Source: CF-96 sp036269455 (GTDB taxonomy: Bacteria > Chloroflexota > Dormibacteria > Aeolococcales > Aeolococcaceae). Taken from it: DNA of 45,146 nucleotides. Positions 25,440 to 32,782 of this stretch are shown here, in pieces. A program made the translations under genes and the position numbers. Position 1 is the first letter of the stretch; each line of letters begins with the position of its first letter. The stretch covers positions 1 to 45,146 of the forward strand of contig DATARS010000030.1 of the NCBI GenBank assembly GCA_036269455.1. The letters are read 5' to 3'. The notes below the pieces were generated by a model, which was not told where the DNA came from, ran no database searches, and saw only the letters and a program-made list of their open reading frames with translations.

Positions 25440-26497
25440 CGCAGCACCACCCTCTCGGGCGCCGACTGCTCGACGACGCGACCGATGTGGAGCACCGGGA
25501 CCCCGGCGGCCTCGGCCACCGAGCCGGCCTGGTCGGCGGGGACGACGACGGCCATGCCGATCCCCATGTTGAAGGTGCGCCACATCTCGTCGGGGTGCAC
25601 CCCCCCCGCCCGCTGGATGGCCTCGAAGATCGGCGGCACCGGCCAGGCGTCGCGGTCGAGCTCGACCCCCAGGCCCTGGGGGAGCGCCCGGGGGACGTTC
25701 TCCTTGAGGCCGCCGCCGGTGACGTGGGCGAGGGCGCGCACGTCGACCCGGCCGCGCAGCTCGCGGACGGCGTGGAGGTAGGAGCGGTGGGGCTCGAGGA
25801 GCAGCTCTGCGAGGGGCCGGTCGGTGCCGGGCAGCGGCTGCAGGTAGTCGAGCTCGTTCTCGCTGACGATGTGCCGCACCAGCGAGTAGCCGTTGGTGTG
25901 CAGCCCGCTGCTCGGCAGCCCGAGCACGGCGTCCCCGGCGCGCACCCGGGCGCCGTCGATGATCCCGTCGCGCTCGACGATGCCGACGATGAAGCCGGCG
26001 AGGTCGTAGTCGGCGAGGGCGTAGATCCCGGGCATCTCCGCGGTCTCGCCGCCGATCAGTGCGCAGCCGGCGTCGGAGCAGGCCACGGCGATGCCCTCGA
26101 CGATCTCGGCGAGCTGCTCGGGGTGGAGCCGGCCGGTGGCGAAGTAGTCGAGGAAGAAGAGCGGGTCGGCGCCGCAGCAGAGGATGTCGTTGACGCAGTG
26201 GTTGACCAGATCGGTCCCGATCCCGCGGTGGCGGCCGGTGGCGATCGCCACCTTGATCTTGGTCCCGACCCCGTCGGCGCTGGCCACGAGCACCGGCTGG
26301 CGATGGCGCCCGGTGTCGATCTGGAAGAGCCCGCTGAAGGAGCCCAGACCGCCGAGCACCCCCGAGGTGAACGTGGACGCGACCGTGCGCTTGATCAGAG
26401 CGACAGCGCGGTTCCCCTCATCGATGTCGACGCCGGCGTCGGCGTAGCGCAGGTCGCCCACGGATGCCTCGTGCACGGAACGGACGGTGCCGGGCAC
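25436..26497 (-). CDS. purM: Phosphoribosylformylglycinamidine cyclo-ligase PurM (AIR synthetase)
   Basis: It performs ATP-dependent ring closure of FGAM to AIR. The 353-residue length is normal. The N-terminal family signature 'YADAGVDIDEGNRAVALIK' is present, followed by 'LVASADGVGTKIKVA', 'VNHCVNDILCCGADPLFFLD', 'ALIGGETAEMPG' and 'AHVTGGGLKENVPRAL'. The start is GTG 26497; GTG 26476 is also possible since the conserved part starts only at about residue 17. As first gene of the operon it has a good -10 (TACACT) about 35 bases upstream. No purine riboswitch-like structure is apparent in the short leader. Confidence 0.97.
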   Translation of the reverse strand: MPGTVRSVHEASVGDLRYADAGVDIDEGNRAVALIKRTVASTFTSGVLGGLGSFSGLFQIDTGRHRQPVLVASADGVGTKIKVAIATGRHRGIGTDLVNHCVNDILCCGADPLFFLDYFATGRLHPEQLAEIVEGIAVACSDAGCALIGGETAEMPGIYALADYDLAGFIVGIVERDGIIDGARVRAGDAVLGLPSSGLHTNGYSLVRHIVSENELDYLQPLPGTDRPLAELLLEPHRSYLHAVRELRGRVDVRALAHVTGGGLKENVPRALPQGLGVELDRDAWPVPPIFEAIQRAGGVHPDEMWRTFNMGIGMAVVVPADQAGSVAEAAGVPVLHIGRVVEQSAPERVVLR

Positions 26498-26530
26498 CCG
26501 GTGGCACGCTGCTCACCGGCTGCCCGACAC

Positions 26531-26536
26531 AGTGTA
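26531..26536 (-). promoter_or_regulatory. -10 box TACACT for the purine operon
   Basis: TACACT on the minus strand, five of six consensus bases, places the start of the transcript near 26524 with a leader of about 27 bases. No convincing -35 is visible in the GC-rich DNA upstream. Confidence 0.5.
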
Positions 26537-26566
26537 GCGATCTGGCCCGTCCGAACCGTCTGGGGC

Positions 26567-27181
26567 TCAGCCGTGGAGCAGCTGCTCCATCGGCACCGCG
26601 TGGGCGGGCTCGCCGCGGACCGGCTCCGCCTTGCGCACCGGCGGGGGCACCGGCGTGGAGAGCGCGCGGCGCACCAGGAGCGTCGCCGCGGTGGTCGCCG
26701 CCGCGGTGGCGGCGTCGCGGCCGGCCCGCGCCCAGATCGGGTTGCGCCGCTCCTGCTGCTCGGCGAGCTCCCGGGCGATCTCACGTGCCGCCGTCCGCAC
26801 CATCCGCTCGCGACGGGCGCCGAGCTCCCCCGCGGTCCTGGCGATGAGCCGGTCGGCGCGCCGCGCCACCGGGAGCACCCGATCGCGGGCCGGTTCGGGC
26901 AGTCGCCGTGCCGGCCCCGCGAGCCGCTGCGGCGGTCCGCCGGAGCGAGCTTTCACCACGATCAGGGCGGTGACCGCACCGCCGGTGGCCACCGCCGCGC
27001 CGGCCGCGTAGGGGATCCACCGCCGCCACTCGAGGGTGGCCACCCGCTCGCGGACCTCGGCGACCTTGGCGCGGGCCTGGGACCGGACGTCGACCTTGTG
27101 GCCGAGGGCCACCACGGTGTCGTCCATCCGCCGCCGGGTCTCCTCTATGGCTTCGCGGAGCTGATCCGGGTCTTCGCCCAT
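26567..27181 (-). CDS. DUF3618 membrane protein
   Basis: A 204-residue protein that starts at ATG 27181 behind GGAGG (spacing 7). The N-terminal 'DPDQLREAIEETRRRMDDTV' followed by 'ALGHKVDVRSQARAKV' is the DUF3618 pattern. One membrane segment lies at about 56-76 and a weaker hydrophobic patch at about 158-170. The remainder is Arg/Ala-rich helix, likely cytoplasmic. DUF3618 proteins are common in actinobacteria, usually beside a DUF1469/holin-superfamily-III membrane protein exactly as here, and have no established biochemical role. Its start lies 37 bases inside the upstream gene, so the pair is translationally coupled. A role in envelope stress or membrane organisation is conjecture. Confidence 0.85.
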   Translation of the reverse strand: MGEDPDQLREAIEETRRRMDDTVVALGHKVDVRSQARAKVAEVRERVATLEWRRWIPYAAGAAVATGGAVTALIVVKARSGGPPQRLAGPARRLPEPARDRVLPVARRADRLIARTAGELGARRERMVRTAAREIARELAEQQERRNPIWARAGRDAATAAATTAATLLVRRALSTPVPPPVRKAEPVRGEPAHAVPMEQLLHG

Positions 27182-27561
27182 TCGACGTCCTCCTTCACGG
27201 TCTCGATGGTCTGCTCGGGCGCCGGCGGCATCGCCCGCGTGATCTGCCGCTTGCCGCTGAGCCCGAGGAACGCGGCCGCGGCTCCGTAGACGGCGGCGAC
27301 CACGAGCGCCGCGAGCCAGACGGGCATCGCCAGCGCCAGCGCGGCGATCGCGCAGACGGTCAGGCAGGCGAGGGCGAAGAGCCCGATCAGCGCCGCGCCG
27401 CCGAGCTCACCGATGCCGATGCCGGTGCGCTTCGCGGTCTGGGTGACCTCCGCCTTCGCGAGGGCCAGCTCCTGGCGCACCAGCGTGCTCGTCTCCTGGG
27501 CGAGCTCGCGCATCAGCTCGGGGACGGAGCGATCCTGGAGATCGTCGACCTGCTGGGCCAT
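27145..27561 (-). CDS. Phage-holin-superfamily III (DUF1469-like) membrane protein
   Basis: ATG 27561 is preceded by GGAGAGG, giving 138 residues; a GTG two codons earlier is an alternative. The N-terminal amphipathic helix ('VPELMRELAQETSTLVRQEL', 'ALAKAEV') and two adjacent membrane helices (about 54-100) are typical of the putative actinobacterial holin superfamily III. These are chromosomal proteins not associated with phage lysis. The C-terminal tail is charged. It is the first gene of the two-gene operon with the DUF3618 gene and has a good promoter. No lytic enzyme is nearby, so the holin name reflects similarity rather than function. Confidence 0.82.
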   Translation of the reverse strand: MAQQVDDLQDRSVPELMRELAQETSTLVRQELALAKAEVTQTAKRTGIGIGELGGAALIGLFALACLTVCAIAALALAMPVWLAALVVAAVYGAAAAFLGLSGKRQITRAMPPAPEQTIETVKEDVEWAKTRISSAKP

Positions 27562-27601
27562 CGGCACCTCTCCGCGCGGGCGCCGCCCTGTGCGACCGCC
27601 C

Positions 27602-27616
27602 GTGGGTCATACCCAC
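27602..27616. promoter_or_regulatory. Perfect palindromic element GTGGGT-CAT-ACCCAC
   Basis: A 15-base perfect inverted repeat with 6-base arms lies just downstream of the predicted transcription start of the holin-like/DUF3618 operon. It could be a repressor operator or a small leader hairpin. Confidence 0.5.
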
Positions 27617-27627
27617 TTGCTCTCTGC

Positions 27628-27656
27628 ACTATAACGTGATAGTACAGATGGAGCAA
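27628..27656 (-). promoter_or_regulatory. Promoter TTGCTC-N17-TATAGT with overlapping dyad
   Basis: On the minus strand TTGCTC (27651-27656) is followed by 17 bases and TATAGT (27628-27633), five of six to the -10 consensus. The -10 is part of a dyad ACTAT-N6-ATAGT (27628-27643) with a central ACGT, which could allow a regulator to bind over the promoter. This is the most AT-rich spot in its neighbourhood. It should drive the holin-like/DUF3618 operon. Confidence 0.7.
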
Positions 27657-27662
27657 AGAGGG

Positions 27663-28787
27663 TCAGTATATGGTGCCCACCAGCTGCGCCAGCCTTCGCA
27701 GGTCCCGGCTCGCCGGGTGGTTGGGGTCGAGCTGGACCACGGGGCGCCAGGTGGTGGTGGCGCGGTGGAAGAGCTCGAGGTCGTGGGCGATCTCGAGGGG
27801 GATGCGATGGCCGAGGAAGCCCTCGACCCGCTCCCGGGGAAGCTGCTCCGACCTCACCGTGTGGTTGTAGACGAGGAGCAGCCGCTCGTCCTCGACGTCG
27901 AGGCTGCGGAGGATCTCGAGCAGGGTGAGGGTTCGGCGAAGCGCGGTGACCTCGGGGACCACCACCACCACCACCCGCTGGGCGGTGGTCAGGGTGGTGA
28001 GCGCCGGGTCGCCGAAGCCGGGGGGAACGTCCACGACCACGTGGTCGTGGAGCGAGCGCAGCCGGGCGAGGAGGTGGTTCACCCCGCTCTCGTCGATGTG
28101 GAGGGCGTCGACGGCGTTGCGGGGAGCGCCGAGGATGCGCAGCCCGCTGGGCTCGTGACGGGCGAAGAAGTCCTCCGGGGCGCAGGCGTCGCCGTCGAGC
28201 ACCATCGAGCGGATCAGCTGGTCGGTGCCGCCCCGCGGAGGCACGTCGAGGAGCATGGGGAGGTCGCCGTACTCGAGGTCGAGGTCCACCGCCACCACCG
28301 ACTGGTCGCTCGCGGTCGCCAGCGCCAGCGCGAGGTTGGCGCTGATGGTGCTCACCCCGGTGCCACCCTTGGCGCTGGTGACCGCGGTCACCTGGCCCTG
28401 GATCTGAGGGATCGGCTCGCGGCCCTCGGCGATCCTCTTGAGCATCGCCACCAGCCGCACCTCGAGGATGTCGAGGTCGAGCGGCTTGGGGAGGACGTCG
28501 TCGGCGTAGTCGCGCCCGCGGGTCAGTGAGCCGTCGGGATGGGCGCTGAAGAGCACCACCGGGACGTGTTCGGTGGCGGGGTTGCGGCGCACCGTCCGGG
28601 CCAGCTCGTGCCCGGTCATGTGGGGCATGACGACGTCGCAGAGGACCACGTCGGGCTCGTGCCGGCGGAGCTGGTGCCAGGCCTCGACCCCGTCGCGCGC
28701 GGTCTCGACCTGGTGCCCGCGGGTCTCGAAGTAGCGCTTGAGCTGCTTTCTGAGCGAGGCGTTGTCATCGGCGATGAGCAGGCGCAT
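27663..28787 (-). CDS. Response-regulator receiver fused to CpaE/MinD-like ATPase
   Basis: Start ATG 28787, 374 residues. Residues 1-118 are a complete receiver: Asp7/Asp8, phospho-acceptor Asp51 ('VVLCDVVMPHMTG'), Ser81 and Lys101 ('LPKPL'). Residues about 130-370 are a MinD/ParA-type ATPase with deviant Walker A 'SAKGGTGVSTISANLA', 'VVAVDLDLEYGDLPMLLD' and 'HVVVDVPPGFGDPAL'. This is the layout of CpaE/TadZ, which localises Tad/Flp pilus machinery, but CpaE receivers are usually degenerate, whereas this one keeps all phosphorylation residues. No cpa/tad genes are in the window. It is transcribed divergently from a second ParA-like ATPase. A -10 (TACCGT) lies 8 bases before the ATG with no Shine-Dalgarno sequence. 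Confidence 0.88.
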   Translation of the reverse strand: MRLLIADDNASLRKQLKRYFETRGHQVETARDGVEAWHQLRRHEPDVVLCDVVMPHMTGHELARTVRRNPATEHVPVVLFSAHPDGSLTRGRDYADDVLPKPLDLDILEVRLVAMLKRIAEGREPIPQIQGQVTAVTSAKGGTGVSTISANLALALATASDQSVVAVDLDLEYGDLPMLLDVPPRGGTDQLIRSMVLDGDACAPEDFFARHEPSGLRILGAPRNAVDALHIDESGVNHLLARLRSLHDHVVVDVPPGFGDPALTTLTTAQRVVVVVVPEVTALRRTLTLLEILRSLDVEDERLLLVYNHTVRSEQLPRERVEGFLGHRIPLEIAHDLELFHRATTTWRPVVQLDPNHPASRDLRRLAQLVGTIY

Positions 28788-28795
28788 ACGCGCCG

Positions 28796-28801
28796 ACGGT
28801 A
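28796..28801 (-). promoter_or_regulatory. -10 box TACCGT for leaderless receiver-CpaE transcript
   Basis: TACCGT on the minus strand ends exactly 8 bases before the ATG at 28787 and no ribosome-binding site intervenes. The divergent gap continues to 29042 and holds no gene. A weak TTGCAG near 28930 could belong to the parA-like gene on the plus strand. Confidence 0.5.
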
Positions 28802-29042
28802 GCACCGGCCCCTCGCTCGCCCGCCGGGCGGGGACGGACCGTGAACGGCCCGTGACCCGCCGGTTTCCCCCGGCCGCTCCCTCCTCCGCCAGGGTGACCG
28901 GACCGCCCGGGCGCCGGTCGGGGCACAATTGCAGGAACGGCCCCGACGGCACAAGATTCCCACGAACGCCACGTTCTCACTGACGACCAGGGCTGAGCGG
29001 TACGGGAGGCGCTCGCAGCCACTGCCCCGAGAGGATGGATGG

Positions 29043-30338
29043 ATGTCTGGACAGGCTTGGCGCGTCGCGGTCATCGCCGGTAAGGGCGGTGTCGGCAAGA
29101 CGACCACGGTGATCAACCTGGGTGCCGGCCTGGCCGCGCTGGGACGGCGGGTCCTGCTCGTCGACTGCGACCCGCAGGGCAACCTGACCTCCGGGCTGGG
29201 GCTCGACCCCTACGCCCGCCGCCGCACCGTGGCCGACGTCATCGTCGGGCGGACGACCGCGGTGGACGCCATCATCGAGTCGGAGACCCCCAATCTCCAC
29301 CTCATCCCCGCGCACCCCGACCTCAGCGCGGTGGAGTCCGAGCTGCCCGCCCGGGTGAACGCCGAGCTGCGGCTCCGCAACGCCCTGCGCGAGGGGCTCG
29401 ACGCCCGCTACGACGTCGTCATCTTCGACACCCCGCCGAACTTCGGCTTCCACACCATCTCGGCGCTCGGTGCGGCGCGCTCCGCGCTCGTGCCGCTGCA
29501 GATGTCGGCCTTCGCGCTGCGCGGGCTGAAGGAGGTCATCCGGGTGATCGCGGCGGCGCGCCGCCACCTCAACCCGGAGCTCGAGCTGCTCGGCGTGGTC
29601 CCCACCTTCGTCAACAACACCCGCTTCAGCCGCGACATGCTCGAGGCGCTGAGCGACGTGTCGCAGGTGCGGGTCTTCCGCTCCGAGATCGGGCTCACCG
29701 TGAAGCTCCAGGAGAGCGCCCTCCAGGGCGTCCCGGTGCTGGTGTCGGCCCCGTCCTCCACCGCTGCCCGCGCCTACTCGGCCCTCGCCGAGGAGGTGAT
29801 CGAGGTCGCCGCCCACCGCCTCGGCCCCGTCGCCCGCAACGGCAACGGCCATGCCCGGGTCGAGACGCCGGCGCCGGCGATGGAGGAGATGCACGCCGAG
29901 GAGCCTGCGGCCGAGACCCTCGCGCCCGCCGCGCTCACGGAGGTCGCCGAGCCCGAGATCGACGAGGTCGACCTCGCCCAGGACGACGCGCCCGAGGACG
30001 CGCACGCCGAGGCGTACGACGACGACGACGACGAGGACGGGCTCGACGACGGCTACGCGGTCACCCTGGCCGGCGAGGCCGTGCAGGGCGCGGTGCCGCT
30101 CTCCGGCGAGGGGGCCCGGCGCTTCTACGAGCCCCAGGAGCTGGGGAGCGGGGTGATGCTCGAGCTCGAGCTCGGCCAGGGCGCGGTCGCCTACGCCCAG
30201 ATGCCCCCGGTGGGCCTCCACGCGATCGACAACCACGAGGCCGACGAGGTCGACGTCGAGGACGAGCCCGTCGACGAGCAGCCCACCGAGCAGCAGCGCC
30301 GCCGCTTCCGCCTCTTCCGGCGGGCGAAGGCCAGCTAG
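29043..30338 (+). CDS. ParA-family ATPase with long acidic C-terminal tail
   Basis: ATG 29043, with AGAGGATGG upstream, gives 431 residues. Residues 5-260 are a complete ParA/Soj-type ATPase: 'VAVIAGKGGVGKTTTVINLG' (Walker A), 'VLLVDCDPQGNLTSGLGLDP', 'YDVVIFDTPPNFGFHT' (Walker B) and 'PTFVNNTRFSRDMLEAL'. Residues 275-425 are a low-complexity acidic extension with a run of seven acidic residues (DDDDDED, near 326), ending in the basic RRRRFRLFRRAKAS. No parB, parS-like cluster or plasmid gene is present, so it is an orphan that probably positions a cargo other than the chromosome. The divergent receiver-CpaE gene is the obvious partner candidate. It abuts the stop of the following convergent gene. 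Confidence 0.88.
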   Translation: MSGQAWRVAVIAGKGGVGKTTTVINLGAGLAALGRRVLLVDCDPQGNLTSGLGLDPYARRRTVADVIVGRTTAVDAIIESETPNLHLIPAHPDLSAVESELPARVNAELRLRNALREGLDARYDVVIFDTPPNFGFHTISALGAARSALVPLQMSAFALRGLKEVIRVIAAARRHLNPELELLGVVPTFVNNTRFSRDMLEALSDVSQVRVFRSEIGLTVKLQESALQGVPVLVSAPSSTAARAYSALAEEVIEVAAHRLGPVARNGNGHARVETPAPAMEEMHAEEPAAETLAPAALTEVAEPEIDEVDLAQDDAPEDAHAEAYDDDDDEDGLDDGYAVTLAGEAVQGAVPLSGEGARRFYEPQELGSGVMLELELGQGAVAYAQMPPVGLHAIDNHEADEVDVEDEPVDEQPTEQQRRRFRLFRRAKAS

Positions 30339-31877
30339 TCAGCTCCCGGCGACGCGGCGGTCGACTCCCTGCCAGTAGGGCTCGCGGAGCACCTTGCGGG
30401 CCAGCTTCCCCACCGGCGTGTGGGGAAGCGGGTCGCGCTGGAGCAGCACCCTCGAGGGCTTCTTGTACGAGCCCAGCCGCTCCAGGCAGAGGGCGACGAT
30501 CTCGTCCTCCGTCACCGTGGTGACGCCGTCGGTCTGACAGACCGCCATCGGGGTCTCGCCCCAGCGCTCGCTGGGGATGCCGAAGACGCCGACGTCGATC
30601 ACCGCGGGGTGGTCCATGATCACGTTCTCGAGCTCGGCGGGCCAGATGTTGAAGCCCCCGGAGATGATCATGTCGTCCTTGCGGTCCAGCACGTAGAGGT
30701 ATCCGTTCTGGTCGACGCGGCCGATGTCGCCGGTGCGCACCATGCCCCGGACCATCCGCTCGGCGGTCGCATCGCGGTCCTCCCAGAAGCCGGACATCTG
30801 GCCGTCCTTGCGCACGCAGATCTCCCCGTCGGCGCCGGCCGGGAGCGGGTGGCCGTCGTCGTCGACGATCTCCAGGTCGGCATAGGGCAGCGGCCGGCCC
30901 GCCGAGCGCAGCGGCGTCGAGCCCGGCACCGTCGAGAACCACTCCCGCGGGCCCATCATCGTCACCGGCAGCGCCTCGGTCTGGCCGTAGATCTGGTACA
31001 GGGTGTCGCCGAAGATCTCGTGGGCGAGCAGCGCGGTGTCGTCGGAGATCGGTGAGCCGCCGACGTTGATCACCTTCAGCGCGCTCCAGTCGCGGCCCCG
31101 CGCCGAGGGGTGGCGGGCGAGCGCGGAGAGGATGGTGGGCACCGCGAAGAGGTAGCCGATGCGCTCGCGCTCCATCAGGTCGAGGCACTCGCCGGGGTCG
31201 AAGTGGTCGACCATGTGGTTGGCGCCGCCGGCGAGCCACACCGGGGTGAACAGGTAGCCCGAGCCGTGGGAGATCGGGCCGATGTGCAGGCAGCGGTCGC
31301 CGGGGTCGACCGGCGGCCAGGTGTAGAACCAGTCGCGGGCGGTGTCGAGCCATGCCTTGTGGGTGTAGGCGACGCCCCTGGACGTCCCGGTGGTGCCCGC
31401 GGTGTGGCGGATGATGTACCAGTCGTCGGGCGCCACCGGCGGATCGGGGTCGATGGCGGGGTGCCCGGCGAGCCAGTCCTCGTAGCCGTCGTCGCGGACC
31501 AGAACGTGCTCGAGCGCGGGGATGCCGGCCTCGATCCCCTCCACCGAGGCGGCGTGGCCGCCGGTCACCAGCAGGGCGCGGCAGCCGGTGTGGTCGAGCA
31601 TGTGGGTGTGGCCCGCGCGCGAGTTGCGCGGGTAGAGGGGCACGCGCACCAGGTTGGCGGCGCCGAGGCCGAGGAAGGCGTCGCCGGCGCTGAGGCAGTT
31701 GTCCTCGAGCACCCCGACCCGGTCGCCGGGCCGCAGCCCGAGCGCGAGCAGGGCGTTGGCGAGGCGCAGCCCGCGCTCCCACGCCTCGGCGAAGCTCAGC
31801 CGTGCGTCACCATGGACCAGGGCCTCGCGGCCGGCGTTGTGACCGGCGGCCCGACGCATCAGGCTGCGGACGTCCAT
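30339..31877 (-). CDS. AMP-dependent acyl-CoA synthetase/ligase, second copy
   Basis: A 512-residue ANL-superfamily ligase starting at ATG 31877. It activates a carboxylic acid to its CoA thioester. Motifs: 'RHTAGTTGTSRGV' (phosphate loop; the usual Pro-Lys is Ser-Arg), 'IYGQTEALPVTMMG', 'VRTGDIGRVDQNGYLYVLDR', 'KDDMIISGGFNIWPAELE' and 'HTPVGKLARKVLRE' with the catalytic Lys. It is similar in plan to the ligase at 16097 but clearly a different paralogue. Its stop is directly adjacent to the convergent parA stop. A TACCAT box 8 bases before the ATG suggests a leaderless transcript. Substrate unknown. Confidence 0.9.
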   Translation of the reverse strand: MDVRSLMRRAAGHNAGREALVHGDARLSFAEAWERGLRLANALLALGLRPGDRVGVLEDNCLSAGDAFLGLGAANLVRVPLYPRNSRAGHTHMLDHTGCRALLVTGGHAASVEGIEAGIPALEHVLVRDDGYEDWLAGHPAIDPDPPVAPDDWYIIRHTAGTTGTSRGVAYTHKAWLDTARDWFYTWPPVDPGDRCLHIGPISHGSGYLFTPVWLAGGANHMVDHFDPGECLDLMERERIGYLFAVPTILSALARHPSARGRDWSALKVINVGGSPISDDTALLAHEIFGDTLYQIYGQTEALPVTMMGPREWFSTVPGSTPLRSAGRPLPYADLEIVDDDGHPLPAGADGEICVRKDGQMSGFWEDRDATAERMVRGMVRTGDIGRVDQNGYLYVLDRKDDMIISGGFNIWPAELENVIMDHPAVIDVGVFGIPSERWGETPMAVCQTDGVTTVTEDEIVALCLERLGSYKKPSRVLLQRDPLPHTPVGKLARKVLREPYWQGVDRRVAGS

Positions 31878-31885
31878 GAGCGCGG

Positions 31886-31891
31886 ATGGTA
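31886..31891 (-). promoter_or_regulatory. -10 box TACCAT for leaderless acyl-CoA synthetase transcript
   Basis: TACCAT on the minus strand ends 8 bases before the ATG at 31877 without an intervening Shine-Dalgarno sequence. It lies in the 31-base gap between this gene and the preceding minus-strand gene. Confidence 0.45.
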
Positions 31892-31908
31892 CCCAGCCGG
31901 GGAGCGGC

Positions 31909-32625
31909 TCAGCGGAAGCCGTAGAGGCCCTCGTGGAAGTCCCCGCTGTCGACCCAGCGGGCGATCACGGCGTCGACGGTCGCGTCGTCGACGACGCTGG
32001 CGCCCATCGCCCGGGCGTTGCCCTCGACCGCCTCGAGCACCTGTCCCTGGACGAACTCGGGGACGCGCTCGAAGCGCGCCAGGGCGCCGTCGGTCCAGGG
32101 GAGGCCCTCGTCGCGGCGCTCGCGGATGGCGTGCGAGACCCGCCCCCACATGTCGAACTTCACCTGCATCACCTCGGGGGTGATGGTGGTTCCCAGACCG
32201 AGCTTGTGCGCGGTCCACTCGACCCGCCAGCGGGTCAGCTCGCGGCAGAACTCGGGCACCTCGGCGAGGCGCTCCCGGGCCTCGGGCGTCCAGGTGAACT
32301 CCGCCATCCCGGTGCGGTCGCTGAGCGGATGGCCGTGGCCGAGCTTGCGGCCCAGGGTGCGGACGAAGAGCTCGGTGATCGCCTCGACACGCTTCGCGCC
32401 GGCGCGCTGCTCGGTGACGCGCACCGCCATGCGCGCGGCGCGATCGGAGTCGAGCCCGCTCGCCGGCGCCGCCCCGCGCGCGGTGCGCTCGGCGAGCTCC
32501 CGGCTGCCCTCCTCCCACGGCGGCGCGCCATCGCCGAGACCGTGCGACACCGGGCAGCGCGGCGCCGGCTCCGCCGGGTCCGGGGAGTGGGGGAAGGGGC
32601 AGCCGCCGCCGGGTGCGCTGTTCAC
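31909..32625 (-). CDS. Protein with two PCP_red-like repeats and N-terminal Cys-Pro motifs
   Basis: The GTG start at 32625 gives 238 residues; there is no signal peptide. The N-terminus has two Cys-Pro motifs, 'GGCPFPH' (Cys9) and 'RCPVSHG' (Cys24), each followed by a His within a few residues. Two repeats resemble the PCP_red domain (C-terminal piece of the light-independent protochlorophyllide reductase B subunit): 'FTWTPEARERLAEVPEFCRE' from about 110 and 'PWTDGALARFERVPEFVQ' from about 176. The region between holds 'GLGTTITPEVMQVKFDMWGR'. No chlorophyll-pathway gene is nearby. Three similar repeats occur in the divergent 678-residue protein, so the two are probably partners. Redox sensing, heme sensing or electron transfer are possible; none is shown. 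Confidence 0.7.
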   Translation of the reverse strand: MNSAPGGGCPFPHSPDPAEPAPRCPVSHGLGDGAPPWEEGSRELAERTARGAAPASGLDSDRAARMAVRVTEQRAGAKRVEAITELFVRTLGRKLGHGHPLSDRTGMAEFTWTPEARERLAEVPEFCRELTRWRVEWTAHKLGLGTTITPEVMQVKFDMWGRVSHAIRERRDEGLPWTDGALARFERVPEFVQGQVLEAVEGNARAMGASVVDDATVDAVIARWVDSGDFHEGLYGFR

Positions 32626-32737
32626 GAGACGGTCATTCTCGCAGCCCGGACTGCGCGCTGCCCGACAGTCTGGACAGCACACCCAGATGACGCATTCCGC
32701 CTAATCGAACCATCACAGGCGCCCAGGACGGCTGGGG

Positions 32738-32743
32738 TATCCT
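32738..32743 (+). promoter_or_regulatory. Possible -10 box TATCCT for the respiratory operon
   Basis: TATCCT stands in the 157-base divergent gap. Transcription would start near 32750, giving a leader of about 33 bases with a ribosome-binding site GGAG at 32773-32776. The -35 is weak. This is the only plausible promoter before the tightly packed run that continues to 43227. Confidence 0.4.
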
Positions 32744-32782
32744 TCTCCGCCAACAGGTTGGAGCGGCACCCTGGAGACGCGT

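Noticed and set aside
27145..27561. Prophage remnant suggested by the holin-like protein
   Set aside because: No lysin, structural or integrase gene nearby; this holin superfamily is chromosomal and usually paired with DUF3618 proteins.
30017..30037. GAC triplet run as a possible tandem repeat or CRISPR-like element
   Set aside because: It is in frame and encodes the acidic tail of the ParA-like protein.
29043..30338. Plasmid partition locus
   Set aside because: No ParB, parS-like repeats or replication gene; the surroundings are housekeeping genes.
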